In this document: positions 47,401 through 59,110 of the stretch, piece after piece
Position numbering within the stretch: position 1 is the first letter of the stretch
Layout: every line of letters begins with the position of its first letter
DNA from: Isoetes taiwanensis
Lineage: Eukaryota; Streptophyta; Lycopodiopsida; Isoetales; Isoetaceae
DNA: 64,000 bases
Assembly (NCBI GenBank): GCA_021234155.1
Contig: JAJEKV010000111.1
Span: 2,612,968 to 2,676,967, forward strand
Reading direction: 5' to 3'
Notes under the pieces: model-generated
Told to the model about the DNA's origin: nothing
Seen by the model: only the letters and a program-made list of their open reading frames with translations
The model's database searches: none
Made by a program: the position numbers and the translations under genes

Positions 47401-48021
47401 TGCTGGTTTCGTGTGGCATCCTGCAGTGCTTATGCCATTTCGATCAGATAAGAAATGAAATCCATGACCAAAATAATACCTTCAACAAACTCTACGATAT
47501 TTGGCAAATCTGAAAGTTTCTCCGGCAGTAAAATCTTAAGAAATGACTTTAAAAAAATTCCAAAAATATTTTCCACCAGATCGGAAAATCCCAAATTAAC
47601 AAGGTAGATTCGTGAGAAGAGATGCTGGAACAGAAGGAAGAAGCCGTTTATTTTGACTCCGAATAAACGTTTATGATGTAAGAGGAAGAGTCGATTATGT
47701 GGCGGATGACATGTAATGTTTGGACGGGCATAGATGTGATAACCATTCTGTGATCAAAACGACGCTTTAACTGCTGCCAAAACTTGCCACGTAATTGTTT
47801 AGTTTTGCCTATAGTGTGATTTCGACCTAAGCATATTCATTGCAAAATACTATTTGACCAGGTATATCCTCCACATATTACGAAAAAAACCAAAAAAACC
47901 AAAAAAACGACCAATGACCTCCACGACTCATGTTCTACTTCCACCTCTCACGTCAAATCAGGTACATATTCATTTTCTTATTGCCCCTTCAATAACCATC
48001 GCGGTAAATGTCAGACATGGC

Positions 48022-48149
48022 CATGTTATAGCCAGCCTTAAATGGCAAAAAATCCACAGACCACAAAAATGCAGTGCAATTTTTTTTGGCGTGGCTATAA
48101 CATGTCAAAGACACGGATATACCACGGATATGCCCGTGGCTATAACATG
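48022..48149. promoter_or_regulatory. Three copies of GGCTATAACATG upstream of argininosuccinate lyase
   Basis: The 12-mer occurs inverted at 48022-48033 and direct at 48093-48104 and 48138-48149, within a GC-patterned stretch that also has CACGGATAT twice. It lies 100-230 bp before the ATG. It could be a promoter element array or an eroded inverted-repeat element. Confidence 0.45.
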
Positions 48150-48249
48150 ACGGCATCCGATATATACGGCGCTCAAATAGCAGCAACTCTACGAAGGCAA
48201 CCCTCTGTGCTACAGCATTTTGTTGTCATTTAGGACTAAGGGCAACGGA

Positions 48250-50587
48250 ATGCATGCTTTTCAATGCTTTTCGGTTGCTGCGCCTATGAATCTGGTGCAT
48301 TCCTCAGTCCTTTACAGAGCCCAAGCAATGGCAACAGAAAAACCCACATCGCTCAAGGAAGCTAAGCTGTGGGGAGGGCGTTTTAAGGATCGGATGAGCT
48401 CAGCACTAGAAAAGTTTAGCGAGTCAGTTTCCTATGACAAGGCCCTGTATAAGGAGGATATTGCTGGTAGTCGCGCGCATGCCCAGATGCTTGCCAAACA
48501 GGTTGGACCTATTTTCTTAATGCTTTTTGGTTAATGCTGCATGCAATCAGGAGCATTCCATCTTGTTAATAGGAAGGATATTCTACATAAAAGAAATCAA
48601 AGCTCATATGTTTTTACCATACACTTGAAGCTGGGACAGACGGTTTTCTTTTTAGTGCATATTTAGACATAAACATGAGTAGGTGTGTGTGTTGCCTTTC
48701 TGAACATCGTGGCCTGATTGCTCTTTGCAGGTCACATGTCTTCCAGGCTACAATTAAGTTCTTTGAATGCAAATGTCTACAACTTACCAGGCAAGCAATA
48801 AGAATTTTTAAGCAGATTAGAGAGATTGTTTCATGATGTCTTTACCAGGGCTTTATTAACGAGGAGGAGATCATCAAGATTTTAGAGGGGCTTGATGCGG
48901 TTGAGAATCAAATTGAAGAGGGAAAGTTCATCTGGAGATCTGACAGAGAAGATGTACATATGAATATAGAAGCTGCTCTTATTGAAATGGTGGGTGAAGC
49001 TGCAAAAAAAATTCATACAGCAAGAAGTCGGAATGATCAAGTAGTCACAGATGTGCGATTGTGGTGTCGAAATGCTGTTGATCAGTTAGTGTCGAGCATA
49101 GTCAGACTTCAGGTTTGCTATCTCCCTGTGACCAAAAGAATTCAGTTAATTGTTGTTACTTATGGTTCTTGTCTAGTGTACAGGCATCACTGGTAATGTT
49201 GGCAGTCCAGAATGAAGGCCTTGTTGTTCCAGGGTATACCCATCTGCAACGTGCACAGCCTCTTCTGCTGCAACATCTATTACTTGCTTATGTGGAACAG
49301 GTAATTCTTTTTATGCATTTGGTTGGAAAGCATGAGACAAAAGTTGATCTATTCATTAAATATATGAAAAGAGGACTTTAAGAGCTTTTATAGTATAGCT
49401 TTCTCTTGCCTGCAATGCTGTTTCAGCTAGTAGGTATAGCGTTGTTCAAGAGGAAATTATGGTTGGTAAAATAGCAGAACTAAGCGAAGGATTGACTATA
49501 GTGTTGTGTTGTTTTGTAGCTGGAGCGTGATATAGGACGATTGCAAGATTGTAGGGCTCGGATGAACTACTCCCCATTAGGCTCATGTGCACTTGCTGGA
49601 ACTGGATTGTCAATTGACCGACATGCCACGGCAGAAGCTCTGGGTTTTACAGCTCCTCTTAGGAATAGGTTAGCTAATGGAACTATTCAGCATTTTGCTT
49701 CTACCTGACAGTAAATCCTGATGTTTAACATGCAGTGCAGTGTGGATGCAGTCTCTGACCGCGATTTCTTAATTGAGTTGCTATCTGCAAACTCAATAAT
49801 TGCTGTCCACCTATCACGCCTTGCAGAAGAATGGGTTCTTTGGGCCACTGAAGAATTTGGATTTCTCATACCTAGTGATGCTGTTTCAAGTGGTAGTAGC
49901 ATAATGCCTCAGAAGAAAAATCCTGATTCTATGGAACTTGTTCGCGGAAAATCAGCAAGAGTAATAGGTGATTTGACCACATTGTTGGTGCTCTGTAAAG
50001 GTCTTCCTCAAGCTTACAATCGAGATCTTCAGGTGTGTTCTTGTGCTGTTGCCATTTATGTTCTGTAGTCTCAGTGATAGAAACTTTCATGTGCAGGAGG
50101 ATAAAGAGCCTCTATTTGATAGTGTAAGAACTACCATGGCTATGCTAGAAATGAGCACCGAGTTCGCTGGAAACGTGACTTTCAATCGAGAAAGAATCGC
50201 ACAATCCTTGTCTGCTGGACACCTTGATGCCACAACAATGGCCGATTACCTGGTTTCAAAGGTTGACTTTTCTAACCATTACTTTTATATGTTCTTTTGG
50301 CTTTCTAAACAATGTTCTTATGTTGCTAGGGCATACCATTTCGCACATCTCACGAGATTGTAGGTAAAGCTGTGGCATTAGCTATTAGCAAACAAACAGA
50401 GCTGCAAAACCTTGCATTACATGAGCTAAGAAGTATCCATCCAGTATTTGAAGATGATGTCTATGGTTTTCTTGGTGTTGAAAATGCAATTAGGAAATTT
50501 CAATCCTTTGGATCGACTGGTGCAACTGCTGTAAAAGACCAAATGGACTATTGGTGCCAGAAGCTGGAGATTTTAAGCAGTACTTAG
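48250..50587 (+). CDS. ASL: Argininosuccinate lyase, 7 exons, about 498 aa
   Basis: ASL cleaves argininosuccinate to arginine and fumarate, the last step of arginine synthesis, in the plastid in plants. Exons: 48250-48501, 48849-49112, 49184-49300, 49520-49668, 49741-50032, 50097-50261, 50330-50587, all with GT-AG introns and matching phases. Landmarks in order: [84 protein letters not shown], and the fumarase/lyase superfamily signature [12 protein letters not shown] with the catalytic Ser in the flexible loop. It ends LEILSST. The ~26-residue leader ([19 protein letters not shown]..) is short for a transit peptide; the frame upstream is closed by TAG at 48178, so a longer leader would need another exon. 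No lesions seen. Confidence 0.96.
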
Positions 50588-50589
50588 TT

Positions 50590-52150
50590 GTGAAACATAC
50601 TGGAGAAACAACTTTAGGTGCAATAAGTTTGTCTAAATAAGAAACCTTGTGCAAGTTGAAGGGAAAAATGCACGTTCATTTCTCTGGCTAGTTTTTTTTT
50701 TTGCTCATATTCATATCATTCCATTTAGAAGCTGCTGCTAATGGAGGGTGAAGCAGGTGAATTTGATAATGTTGCAAGACTTACATTTTGGTTTGCTCAC
50801 TGCAAGCTGCGCATATTCATGTCATTTGAAGGGTCAAATGGAGAGATTTGGTTGGCAAGGATGAACTATTTGACTGCCACTGTCTATAAGGTTGTTTTCA
50901 GGGATGTTGCAAAAAAGGTTTTATAAGGGTATAATTTTCAACTGGTTATTTGAGGGCTTATTTTTCCGGCCTGGGGTATTTTTAGGGTAAAATTACACTA
51001 CGGGACGCCCAAGAGTTGTGGAGGCCCAAAGATTTTGGCATCACATTAGCGCCCAGACTCTGCTTGCTACATCAGAAATTGTGGGATTGCAAGAAGGAAA
51101 AGAAAAGGTCAAATTATTTCTAGATTAGGCTGCCGATTACTCCAAATCTGTTTAAATAAGGTTGAATCACTCCAAACCGCTCCTAATACCTCAGATCAGA
51201 CTGGCGCGATTCTAACTTTGCTTAAAACGCTTCAAATAACTTTGATTAGGCTCTAAAAACTCTTCAAATCCCTTCAAATCGCTGCCAATTAGCTCAAAAA
51301 GTGCTCCAAATCAGTGTTTTTTGCCATTTCGGCTTCTCAAAGGGTAAATCCGGCATTCAAATCACGCTGAACAGGTTAATTTGGGTTGCAAAGAACCCTA
51401 ATTATTTTCTTTCTGGTCAACGTGGCATTGAGTCTTCGCGGGGGTAGCCCCCGTCCAGGATTTTTGGGCATGCCCAAGATTTATCGCATCTTGGACAGCC
51501 GTAATATAATAGCAGGTGCGCCCAAGAAATAGAAATAGTGAAATGTTATTGGCTTATGGTTTTTTTGAAACTTGGCCAGGCGCGTGTGATTTCACCCTTA
51601 ACGCCCTGGTTCTCAGGTTTACAGGCTGAGATCCAATCTCAGCCGTCCATTAAAGTGCTGTTACCAGCTAGTAACAGCTCCACCGGCAGATATGTTATGC
51701 TGTTTCTCTGCTGTTTCTCATAACATCCTAGGGTAATACAGAATAACTCCAGATTTTGTCCATAACGCTTATAACATCCTAGAGTGATACCTATCTGCCC
51801 AGAAAAGCTCCAGATTTTACCTCAACGCCCCTAAAATGGATTCTTGAAGCGATCATCCGCCTGCTTTTAAGAGTTTGAAGAGTTTTAAGAGCTTTCAAGA
51901 TTAATCCCAGAGATCCGACGCCCTTGCTTCTAATATCCGACATGCTTCTATTCCCAAGACCTCTATTCTCGCTATTCTTCTATTCCCGCTTCTATGCTAT
52001 TCTCGGCTATGCTTCTATTACGCTATGCTTCTATTCCCAGGCACCTCGCCCTCGGTAGAGGTTTGAAGCGATCATCCGACATGCTTCCTCCGCCTCCCGC
52101 ACCTCGCCTCGATCCTACCTGAGCAAACCCTCCGAACTAGAGGCGTTAGG
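50590..52150. other. Downstream of argininosuccinate lyase; degenerate repeats, no gene
   Basis: Contains CTTCAAAT/CTCCAAATCGCT-type degenerate repeats (51120-51320), a two-copy unit TAACATCCTAG.GT.ATAC...CTCCAGATTTT (51720-51828), and a CTTCTATTCCC/GCTATGCTTCTATT cluster (51950-52040). A plus frame at 50741-50926 has no recognisable domain. Confidence 0.4.
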
Positions 52151-52151
52151 C

Positions 52152-52291
52152 GATAACGTCAAAGCCCTCTCGGGCGTTACGGGAGAAAAAATTTTGGGCA
52201 GTGAAAATGCCTCGGGCTCGGCCACGCCCTCGGCATTTTCACTGGCCCTCAAATTTTTTTTCCGGTAACGTCCTTGGGCCAGGACGTTATC
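52152..52291. repeat. Fold-back (imperfect palindrome), about 60-bp arms
   Basis: GATAACGTC at 52152-52160 pairs with GACGTTATC at 52283-52291. Inside, CAGTGAAAATGCC (52199-52211) pairs exactly with GGCATTTTCACTG (52232-52244). The arms between are imperfectly complementary, and the loop is about 20 nt of GC-rich sequence. Confidence 0.8.
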
Positions 52292-52299
52292 TACACCTT

Positions 52300-54128
52300 A
52301 GATTTGGGTTCGAAATTTTTTATTCCAATTTCAGGGTTGCTCATTTCTTAGGCATTTTTTTCCCCACTTTTGCGGAACGTTGTTGGCATCATTCCTCTGT
52401 GGTCTTAAATCTTAAATGGGATGTTTGTATCTTGTTTTCTAGACCATTGATCTGGGGAATATTCTCAGATCAAGGGTCCCTAATTTTTTGTATGTGCACC
52501 CCACGAAAGTGCAAAACAAACCAATGGTTGGTGCCACAGAAATGAAAAAAAAATAAATGCAAAACCCATTGAAGCCGGCTATGGGCTGCCGGAATGAATG
52601 CTCTGCTTGTGCTAGATCAAGGACCTAACAACTGAATTGCGGGAAAAGAAACCTAGCAGGCCGCGCCTGCCATCCATGGCTGTTGTTCTGCCCCCTTAAT
52701 CCCTCTAACAGAGCATTCTTCAGGGCAAATCGAGCCTGCAAATCGAAGCCTCAACTTGGCTTCAGTGGATTCTTTACCTTCACCACCACATCAGCTTCAG
52801 GGCATTCTTCGGGGCATTGCTCAGTGGCAGATCCAATGAAGCTTGAGGTAGTGGCAACTCAAAATCGGCTTGGGACCAAAAAAGAAGGAACCTGAGTAGC
52901 CCTTGTCGTTGGATTTGGTTTAGAGCAGCTCCATACCGGAGACACTGCTCCTGTCCACCAGAAGATCTGTCGACATTCTAGGCATGGGAAGATTGCCTCG
53001 ACATCGTGTCCGCCAGACCATCTCTAAAATTTCTTCATCCATTTCCTTTTTGGTACCTTTAGAGAAAACCACAAACAGAGAACCTCTTGAAATAGAAATA
53101 TGACCTTCTAACCAATTAAGCAGCTCAAACATGACCAAATATATGAATTTGGATACAATACCATACAAGAATCATAGTTCTAACCATTGCGAGAATACCC
53201 TCTTGCAATACGAAATGTATTGTGGAAACTTAATGTTCAAAGACTATATATATAACACGCTATTAATCCTGAGCAAATTCACTGCAAAAAAAAAAATATT
53301 TTCCATTATGTAAGAGAATAAGTTGTGACATATCATATTGATATATTTTGGGCAGGTACATATTGTGCTATTGATTACTAACTCTAATACATAATGACCC
53401 CGTCGGCGTAGATAACAAGAGGTAATAAACTTCTAGCTAAAATTACATTCGAGGTGCAGCTTCTTCCGACATTTACCTGCTCCTTTGTCTGCAAATCTGG
53501 TAAGTTTTGGTGTCTTATTTTCTGTTCTTGGTCAAATCTCTGCATCTTGTGACATATTTTCGAGAACTTTAAACCATAAATCCTTACCAGATCTTGGAGC
53601 TTTCAAATGTTTGTGTAAGTCCAATTTAGCTGAGCCATAGCCGAAGCCCTATTCATCTGTTCCGATGCTCTATTCATGTTTTTGAAGCCCTATTCGTATG
53701 TTCCGATGCATCAAATCATCTATTGCTGCATCTATTAATGTAATCATATGTTTCTAATCATCTATTCATTTTGCTTATTACTATTCCATGATTGCAAATC
53801 TTGCAGAGAAGGCTGCAGACGATTTAGAATGGGAAGCGATGGAGGACTAGAACTGCAGTGGCGAGGGAGGTAGGGGAAGAACACACATGCATTATGCTAA
53901 ACCATGTCCTTGTGTACCATTTGTTCATCATGGGGACACGATGAAGCGCATTGTCCTATGCGTGTCTATATGGCCAGTGTAAAGGACAGGAATAAAACAC
54001 CATTGCTTGCAACTATAAAGAGGGACTAGTAATGCATGTCACCACTAGGTAGTAGGGAAAAGCACAGGCCAAAGAGAAAATGGCGGAGCAACATGTAACA
54101 TTTGACGAATCTGCTAGAAGGAATGATA
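52300..54128. other. No supported gene
   Basis: A minus frame at 52920-53168 (82 aa, KGTKKEMDEEILEMVW) and short plus frames show no known family. The region contains repeated words such as CTATTCAT.TGTTCCGATGC (53650-53710). Confidence 0.3.
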
Positions 54129-54131
54129 TTA

Positions 54132-55003
54132 GGGCCGCTTCACACTGAGGGGTTAAACCCCGTTATGTTAAGAAAATCGAGCTAACTGGCCTTCACATTA
54201 GTGCCGTTAGGATTTGCTGTTAAATTAGGAAGGGATTAAAATTTAGCGGTCCAGTTAAGCAAACGGTGCATCTTAACTCTGCTTCATATTGGGTTTCTGT
54301 TAGGTTAAACCTAAACGGCAGCTAATTGGCCCTAAAATTTGCCGTCCTAACTTAGCCCCTGCCACAGGCCATCCCTTAAGCTCCGTTAAGAAGGATCGAA
54401 GGCGGAAGATCGCGTTTTGGGCAGCCCTAAAGCATTTCCGGTGGTCTCTGATGGAGGATTTGATGCTTGTAGATGATTTTACATTGCGCAGTAGCTCCTT
54501 CTAATAGGAAAGATCAGTTCTTTACAGTTTTGTGATTTTTTTTGGTAGCATAAGAATCGTGCCTGAAAGCTCATCCAAGATTGCAAAACCAGTATTTTCT
54601 TTCTAATATCATCCTTTTCTATACTCGATCACTTGCTATTTTGATATTACGTTCACTTGAATCTGTATTGCTCATGCTTTCGCTTCCGTTCCAGCTTGTT
54701 TGGGATAACAGCAGGATTCAGTGTGAATCAATCTTTAACGGAAACTGTTATACTAGTTTTTGATTTAATCTAACAGCGTTTCGGCAGTGTGAAGCAATCT
54801 TAAACAATTTCTATTATGCTAATCTTTAATCTAACAGAAGGATGCAATGCAGTCTAAAGCCATCTGTAACAGATTTTGTTATATTAATTTTTACTGTAAC
54901 TGCCACTGTGAAGTGAAATTTCCTGGTTATGTTACCCAAACATAAAGGAGGTGCCGTTATATTAAGAGTTTAACATAATATAACGGCGAGTGTGCAGCCA
55001 CCC
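54132..55003. mobile_element. PIF/Harbinger-like MITE, 872 bp, with TTA duplication
   Basis: The ends are GGGCCGCTTCACACT and, reversed, GGGTGGCTGCACACT (12 of 15 identical). Directly outside lie TTA (54129-54131) and TTA (55004-55006), the 3-bp target typical of PIF/Harbinger. Sub-terminal GTTATRTTAAG-type words are also inverted. The interior is non-coding and repeats GTGAAGCAATCTTAAC / AATCTAACAG motifs. Confidence 0.8.
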
Positions 55004-55049
55004 TTAGCATCTTATCTAGTCAACAACCAAACTTACATGCTCATGATCA

Positions 55050-55350
55050 TCACGTGCAGACACTTCTTAGGAGTGCCAAGATAAATTTGGATCAGTTCAC
55101 CTTATTTCAAATTGCACCATCATACAAGGATAGTATTTTCAAACTACTCGAACCAGCTGTCATGTCTACTCTAGAATCAAATACCTATATGCTCAATTAT
55201 GTGAGGTACGATGATCCAGGTGTCTTTATTTGTGCAGTCAGTATTGGTAGATGGAGGTTCAGGATTTAACATTATGCCATATGAAGTGATGTTAAAGTTA
55301 GGTCTGAAAATAGCAAGGCCAACATATCTGATCACGTGGATTCCTTTTCC
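55050..55350 (+). pseudogene. Retropepsin-like fragment of a gypsy-type retrotransposon
   Basis: Plus translations, across one frame change, contain VLVDGGSGFNIMPYEVMLKLG. This is the plant retrotransposon aspartic-protease motif (VDGGSSVNILP...LKxLG). The preceding frame (LEPAVMSTLESNTYMLNYVRYDDPG) could be the strand before the active site. No RT follows nearby. Confidence 0.6.
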
Positions 55351-55439
55351 ATTAGTATTTCTTTATCTATCCTTTACCCATTCATTTTTGTACCTCTCTT
55401 ATTTTCATTTTCCTTAGTTGCACTTTGGCCTATATCTTA

Positions 55440-57100
55440 TACCATTTTCGTACTTTGAGCTTTTTTCTTCCTAATAGCCAACAACATAGAATAGATCTGC
55501 TGCACTTCTAGAACACCCTGTGAAAGAACCATTGGATATTGTCTAGAATTTATTTGCGCTTGACTTCTAAGATAATTATTTTGGGCAAGTTGTGACTGCA
55601 GTCGAATGTCCTATTGAAGACCTTATAGAAGGGACCATTGCTAAAGATCCATCATTGTGGAAGACCCATCATGGCACACATATGTAAAAGACCATTGCCG
55701 AAGACCCATCATTGCAGAAGACCCATCATGTTGTATATCTGTTGGAAATGACATAATCTGTACAAGATTCTTATGGGCATATGCTTCGGAGAAGACTCCA
55801 ACTTGGAGTATAGCTTTGTAGAAGACATTGCACTGAAAAAAGCGAAGACATTTAAGGCATCATATTACCTACCCAGACATCTTTGTGGCTCGTAGGCAAA
55901 GCATTTGGCACATTTTACTGTTTGAGTAAGCAATCTCAAGCAATCACATACAATCACATTTCACTATTTTTGAGCAAGTCAAGTAACTGTACAACAATAT
56001 GGCAGCATTTCCTTATTTTAACCGTCCAACTGCAAAATGGACAGAAGGATTCAAATGTTTTAAGCAAGCGAGTTTTAGTCATTTGACCTTGGCCGATGCA
56101 AATTATGAGAAATGCATTTTATTACTTTTGGCAAACAAATGACGAACAGGATTATAGGAACGCCTATCAGGTTTGAGCAAACAAAATTTCAAGCTATTCT
56201 TATTGTTGTATTATGAGCAATAAATGACAGTTATTTTAGAGAATATTATTGTTGACACCGCGGACATCATTAAAACCCTAATAAATATGGCGAAATACAA
56301 CTCTGATGCATTTTGACATGGCTGGAATTGCGGAGCAGAAATAGAAGTTGCTGAAGTTGTGGAGCATCTCCAGGCACAGCATTCCGACAGTTCAGGGCAA
56401 AGGCGAGCTTTTTAGCGCCAAAGAGCAAGCAATAAAGACCAGGTTCATGGGCATTCATTGAGCATCTTTCTTTGGGGGATTAATACTGAATTAGGAGCAA
56501 TATCTAGTTGTCGAGGGAACAAAGGATTATAGACCTTGTGTTGAATGCAATTGGACATAGCTTCAATTATTATTCAGCAGATCCAAATTCCAAATTGCTT
56601 CAAGAAACTTCATATATGGTTCAGATAGAATTCATTTTGATATTTAATTGCTTCATTCCTCTGTCTTAAAGGCCGAATTCAAGTATTTCAACGAATAAAC
56701 TAGTGCATAAGACGCTATTGACTTGATTGTAACTGTTTGTGCTGCATTTTTAAATAAAAAGAGGTTTATGCTTTGTTGAAGCAATTGTATTTTGTCTTGT
56801 CTAATTCCATATTTCTTGTACTCCTTCCTTTCCTATTTACCATTCACTATTTTCTGAATTACATTTCTTTGTCCCAACCTTTTTTTTTATCCTTTTAATC
56901 TTACATTTTGATTTTCTTTGCCTATCTTATCCATCTCCCTTTGAACTTAGATCCTCTAAATATTATTATCCCATTTTATCTACATAGAATTTGGTTGAGG
57001 GAATCATTTCCACTTAGATTGCATGATGATTTCCCGCTCCAAGCTATCATCAATGTTCCTTGGGCATGAGACACCCACTCCTCCCATTCAAATGCTGTAA
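55440..57100. other. No gene; short repeats
   Basis: A roughly 40-bp unit ACCATTGC.AAGA.CCATCATTG..GAAGACCCATCATG occurs twice at about 55637-55730. Otherwise only short frames. Confidence 0.4.
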
Positions 57101-57119
57101 GGTATTGATATAATTTGTT

Positions 57120-59110
57120 TTTTCAAAGACGTCCACAAGCTAGCGGGATTACTGTATTCTTGAGAAAATATTGACTTCCTCCGTCTTTTCGTATGAACCG
57201 TACCATCCACCCTTTGCATAGGTTCACTGCAATTTTATTCTTAGATTGCCATGATGCCCGATATAATCCTAACAAAATCTGCTTCTTAAAAAATGATGTC
57301 TCATATACTTCCCGCAATTTATACCAAATTGTATAACAAATTGAATGAATTTTTCCACAATCCGTCCAGTCACAAATTGGACAGTTTGATGAGATATCGT
57401 GCCTGAACTTGCTAATCACTTTATTAATTCTGACCAGTCTGTGTAAAACTTGCCACAACAATATAGATACTTTGGGCAGTATGTGTCCATTTGTATACCT
57501 GAATCACTTGATTTTTTCCTAATTCTATACCCCATTTTGATGGGGAGATATAATGTCACTTCGCTACAATATCCTGTATGCCTCTGAAAGAAGATGCTTT
57601 TTATCAAGATCCTTACGTGTAAGCAAAAAGCACCGACTTGAGGATAGGCAAATAAAATTATATGAGCAACAAATAGATCCTAAACTCTTTTGTCCCTTGC
57701 TCTTAAGCTGAGCTCCCTTTCAAATGATTCCCAAGAGCGCTATACTCCTTGAAAGTACCAATCTCCAATGCAAGAGATCCCTCCTGCATGCCATCTATCT
57801 TGGATTCTCTTATCCACAATAAAAAATAACGGCATACTTCATCTACTGTATCCACCTGCAGCCACCATAAGGGCATGGTGACTGAAGTGCAATCCGTAAT
57901 ATCCAGGTGCCAAAGATATTTAACTGTCTCCCATACTTTCGTCAATCCTCTAAAAAAATGGCAAGGCATGCACATAAGGAGTGCTTTTATAGAAGAACGT
58001 CTAAGGTAAATCTACTTTCCAAAGGCTTACCACATGGGGAACAATGAATCAATGATTGATACACTAGCTCCAAATCCGAGGATTTTAGATCTTTCTAGAG
58101 AATTTTCCATATAAACTTATATATCAATATCATGTTATGAAGTATGAAATCAAGCATCCCGAGACCCCCATGTGACTTAGGCCTCACACATTTATTTCAA
58201 GCAACTTTAACGTATAATCCCTCCCTATTTCTTCACGAAACAAAATCTTGTACCATTCTTGACAATTCCGCGAACTTTGATTATGGAGCCAACAACACTG
58301 ATGCAACATAAATTTGTGTGCTAATTAACACTGATTTGACCACCATTATATTACCAACCATTGAGAGCTTACAGACTTTCCACCATCTCAAGTGTTTTTG
58401 CAGATTAATAAAAATCTTATCCCATATCTTAGAAGATGAGGTACACACCCCGACTGGAATAGACAACAATCTTGAAAAAGTTTCAACTAGCAACAAAGTT
58501 CATGGATAAGAAGTGACATGATCCAGGAGAGGTTCACCCAGAGGCCAAATAGCTGCGCATTGAGAAAACGACCAGGCGCTATGGAATAAGAATTCAAGAG
58601 CTGCTTTTGCATTTGAATTTTTTTTTTCTTGACACCTCTGAGAATAAGAACGTATCCTTTATTTTCAAATTAATTATCCCCCCTTCTTCCACCACTCCAA
58701 ACGTAACTGTGATAGACCTTCTGTTACCATGTAAATTGGCATTCTTGCATAATAACTCTTCTTATAGAGGAACTCTTGCCAAAATAAATCACAGATGCAC
58801 CTGACAATATTAACAACATCATGACAACATAGGTGAACTCCTATCCACAACCGAAGACCATCAACATCTTCTCCAAAAATAAGCAGCTGACACTGTCATA
58901 TGCATTTTAGAAATCAAGTTTCAGATACATGACCTTTTGATGTGTCTTTCTTGCCAATAAAGAACTTCAAATGGGGCCATATAATTATAGGTCTACTTTT
59001 GTTTGGAATAAAGCCTGATTGAACCTTGGATCTGTGGTCCATTAAAATAAGCTTTATCCTTTCCCGATATCCTTTTGTGATGATTTTGTAAAATGAAGAC
59101 AACAAAGCCT
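57120..59110 (-). pseudogene. LINE ORF2 relic (RT C-terminal half and zf-RVT)
   Basis: Read from high to low coordinates, 59105-58920 gives FYKIITKGYRERIKLILMDH then VQSGFIPNKSRPI, the plant LINE RT segment YKIIAKxLANRLK..Q.GFIPGR. 58496-58281 gives KIWDKIFINLQKHLRWWKV then LSMVGNIMVVKSVL, the RT thumb region (W....LS..GR..LIK.VL). 57461-57123 gives VLHRLVRINKVISKF and CPICDWTDCGKIHSICYTIW, the zf-RVT domain. Stops and frame changes occur throughout; the catalytic YADD region is not identifiable. Confidence 0.75.

Noticed and set aside
47854-48234. Overlapping ORFs upstream of argininosuccinate lyase as a uORF or leader exon
   Set aside because: Frames are closed before the start codon (TAG at 48178) and their translations are repetitive.
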